Below, piece after piece: positions 5,367 through 6,752 of a DNA stretch of 6,752 nt. The position numbers were made by a program, and so were the translations under genes. The notes below the pieces were generated by a model. That model did not search any database. It was not told the DNA's origin and saw only the letters and a list, made by a program, of their open reading frames with translations. The stretch covers positions 1 to 6,752 of the forward strand of contig JAFDVT010000549.1 of the NCBI GenBank assembly GCA_018268875.1, written 5' to 3'. This stretch comes from Acidobacteriota bacterium (GTDB lineage Bacteria; Acidobacteriota; Terriglobia; Bryobacterales; Bryobacteraceae). How positions within the stretch are numbered: the stretch's first letter is position 1; each line of letters starts with the position of its first letter.

Positions 5367-6752
5367 TCATTGTTGAGGCAGGCCGACCGCGCGAACCAAC
5401 GTGAAGTCCAATTGTTGCAGGCGAAGCAGGTCCTTGCCGCGGTAGATTCGCACTTCGAACACGTAGGCGCCGGGCGGAAGCTTGCCCTGGAACGACAGGA
5501 CTCCGCCGGCCGGCGTCGCTTCCTGCTTGGGTACCACCGGGATCGCGTTGCGCTTGCCGGTCCACACGGGTTCACTGCCGCCGCCAGCGCCGCTTGGGCG
5601 GATGCTGGCCTGCATGGTGAGGTCGCCGGTGGCCCGGTAGATGGTCAATCCAAAGGAAAACGGCTCGTCGGTGCGAAAGACGCGGGTGGCGTTGCTGAGG
5701 TCGCGACGGTCGGCGGCTTCGGGCGAAGAGGCTTGCCGGATGTCGCCGGCCGTCATGCTGAGCGAACCTACGACATTGTACTTTTTCGCTCCGTAGTCCG
5801 GGACGTCGAGGAACTGTCCGGTCCAGCCTGTCGCCCCGGAGAGCGGGTCGAGCACGGCCACGCGCAGGTGGTAACCGCCGGGCGAGGCGATGGGATGCTC
5901 AAAAATGTACACCATGCCGTCGCGCCGGGTTTTGGCGATCGCGGCTTCGTCCTTGAGCGACATCGTGAACGCCTTCTCGTGCATTTCGATCTTGCCGTCG
6001 GGGTTCTCGATTCGCGCGGCGAACTGCAAGGCCGCGGTGGAACCGTCGATCTTGAACTTCGTGCCGTCGATGTGGACCAGTCCTCGAATCAACGGCTGAT
6101 TCGTCTTGGGGTCCAGCAGGAACAGCGGCGTGATCCGGAGACCGATGCCGTCGTCTGTCGCAAAGGTGGACAGCAGCGTCTTGCGCAGTTTTTGCCCGGG
6201 ACTGAGGTCTGGCTGGTCGACGGACAGAGGCGGAGGCGGTGTACTGTCGCCCTCGCCGAGGTACGAACGACGGTAGCGAACGCGAAGTCCGGACGGCGCG
6301 TCCTTGAGCTTTACGGTGAGCTTGCGAAGAGGTTCGCCGGGCTTGGAATCCGGACTGCGGCGAAAGCTCAGCAGATAGTGGCCGCTATGCGCCCGCAGAG
6401 CCCTGGAAATGGCGTGCGCCACGTCGTTGTCGTCATAAATCACCAGTCCTCCGGTTTCCTCGGCGAGGTACGTCAACCCGTCGCGAGCCTGCTGCATTCG
6501 GATGCCCAGGCCGTCCAGATCGTAGCGCCCGGTACCCTGATCGCCGAGCTGCGCTTGCGCGCCCGCATTGCCGTAGATCACCGGTTGCGGACCACGCGGG
6601 TCCACGGGATAGATCACGATGGAGGCTCGGCTAGCCGCTTCGGTGGCCGATCGCGCGGCTTGGAAGAGGAGGCCGGCATTGGCGTTCGACATCATTCGGA
6701 TCTGCAGACCTTCCATGAACACGAGGGCCGCCTTGCGCCCCGGCATGGAACG
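5367..6752 (-). CDS. VWFA-related domain protein, C-terminal part (N-terminus outside window)
   Basis: The frame is open to the window edge, so at least 461 codons are visible and the start lies outside. The Met at 6746 is probably internal: it falls in a conserved strand (PGRKAALVFMEGL) rather than a signal peptide. Numbering from that Met, 1-160 looks like the C-terminal half of the acidobacterial VWFA-related domain. It has PGRKA (2-6), SIVIYPVDPRG (42-52), LAEETGG (94-100) and HYLLSFRRSPDSKPGE (123-138), ending near RVRYRRSYLG. A Pro-rich linker (169-173) leads to a beta-rich C-terminal region (about 180-459). The N-terminal DxSxS metal-ion-dependent adhesion motif, if present, would lie outside the window. 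Known members are usually exported and numerous in Acidobacteriota, with no established function. The stop is TGA at 5369-5367, 17 bp from the permease stop. Confidence 0.9.
   Translation of the reverse strand, partial: RSMPGRKAALVFMEGLQIRMMSNANAGLLFQAARSATEAASRASIVIYPVDPRGPQPVIYGNAGAQAQLGDQGTGRYDLDGLGIRMQQARDGLTYLAEETGGLVIYDDNDVAHAISRALRAHSGHYLLSFRRSPDSKPGEPLRKLTVKLKDAPSGLRVRYRRSYLGEGDSTPPPPLSVDQPDLSPGQKLRKTLLSTFATDDGIGLRITPLFLLDPKTNQPLIRGLVHIDGTKFKIDGSTAALQFAARIENPDGKIEMHEKAFTMSLKDEAAIAKTRRDGMVYIFEHPIASPGGYHLRVAVLDPLSGATGWTGQFLDVPDYGAKKYNVVGSLSMTAGDIRQASSPEAADRRDLSNATRVFRTDEPFSFGLTIYRATGDLTMQASIRPSGAGGGSEPVWTGKRNAIPVVPKQEATPAGGVLSFQGKLPPGAYVFEVRIYRGKDLLRLQQLDFTLVRAVGLPQQ

Overview
This window most likely comes from an Acidobacteriota chromosome, probably a Solibacter/Bryobacter-type member (subdivision 3). 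Two of its proteins belong to families that are hallmark expansions of that phylum. One is an ATPase-less duplicated MacB/FtsX permease of the ADOP type, and the other is a protein carrying the acidobacterial 'VWFA-related' domain. The sequence is GC-rich by eye, and its long antisense open frames fit high GC at third codon positions. The species assignment is inference; no marker gene is present.

Layout. (1) 23-520, minus: a small secreted protein of unknown function. (2) 521-614: a strong intrinsic terminator (533-558) followed on the minus strand by a T-rich tract, plus one arm of a 13-bp inverted repeat. (3) 615-2756, minus: a 713-residue radical SAM metalloenzyme. Its cysteine motifs and conserved blocks match the Mj0619/tetraether-lipid-synthase (Tes) family and its bacterial relatives implicated in membrane-spanning lipids (Mss). 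(4) 2757-2946: a 190-bp divergent intergenic region with a ribosome binding site, an interrupted palindrome and the second arm of the inverted repeat, all on the radical SAM gene's side. (5) 2947-5349, plus: an 800-residue ADOP permease. (6) 5350-5366: a 17-bp convergent junction. (7) 5367 to the window edge, minus: the C-terminal part of a VWFA-related protein whose N-terminus lies outside the window.

The most interesting item is the radical SAM gene. Acidobacteriota make membrane-spanning iso-diabolic acid lipids, and branched GDGTs have been reported from cultured members. A Tes-like enzyme is therefore a credible candidate for the carbon-carbon coupling step that joins two acyl or alkyl tails. 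It appears to be a single-gene transcription unit: it has its own Shine-Dalgarno sequence and terminator, and its 5' and 3' untranslated regions carry an exactly complementary 13-mer. The neighbours do not form an obvious pathway with it. No mobile element, CRISPR array, tRNA or rRNA was seen, and no noncoding stretch exceeds 300 bases.
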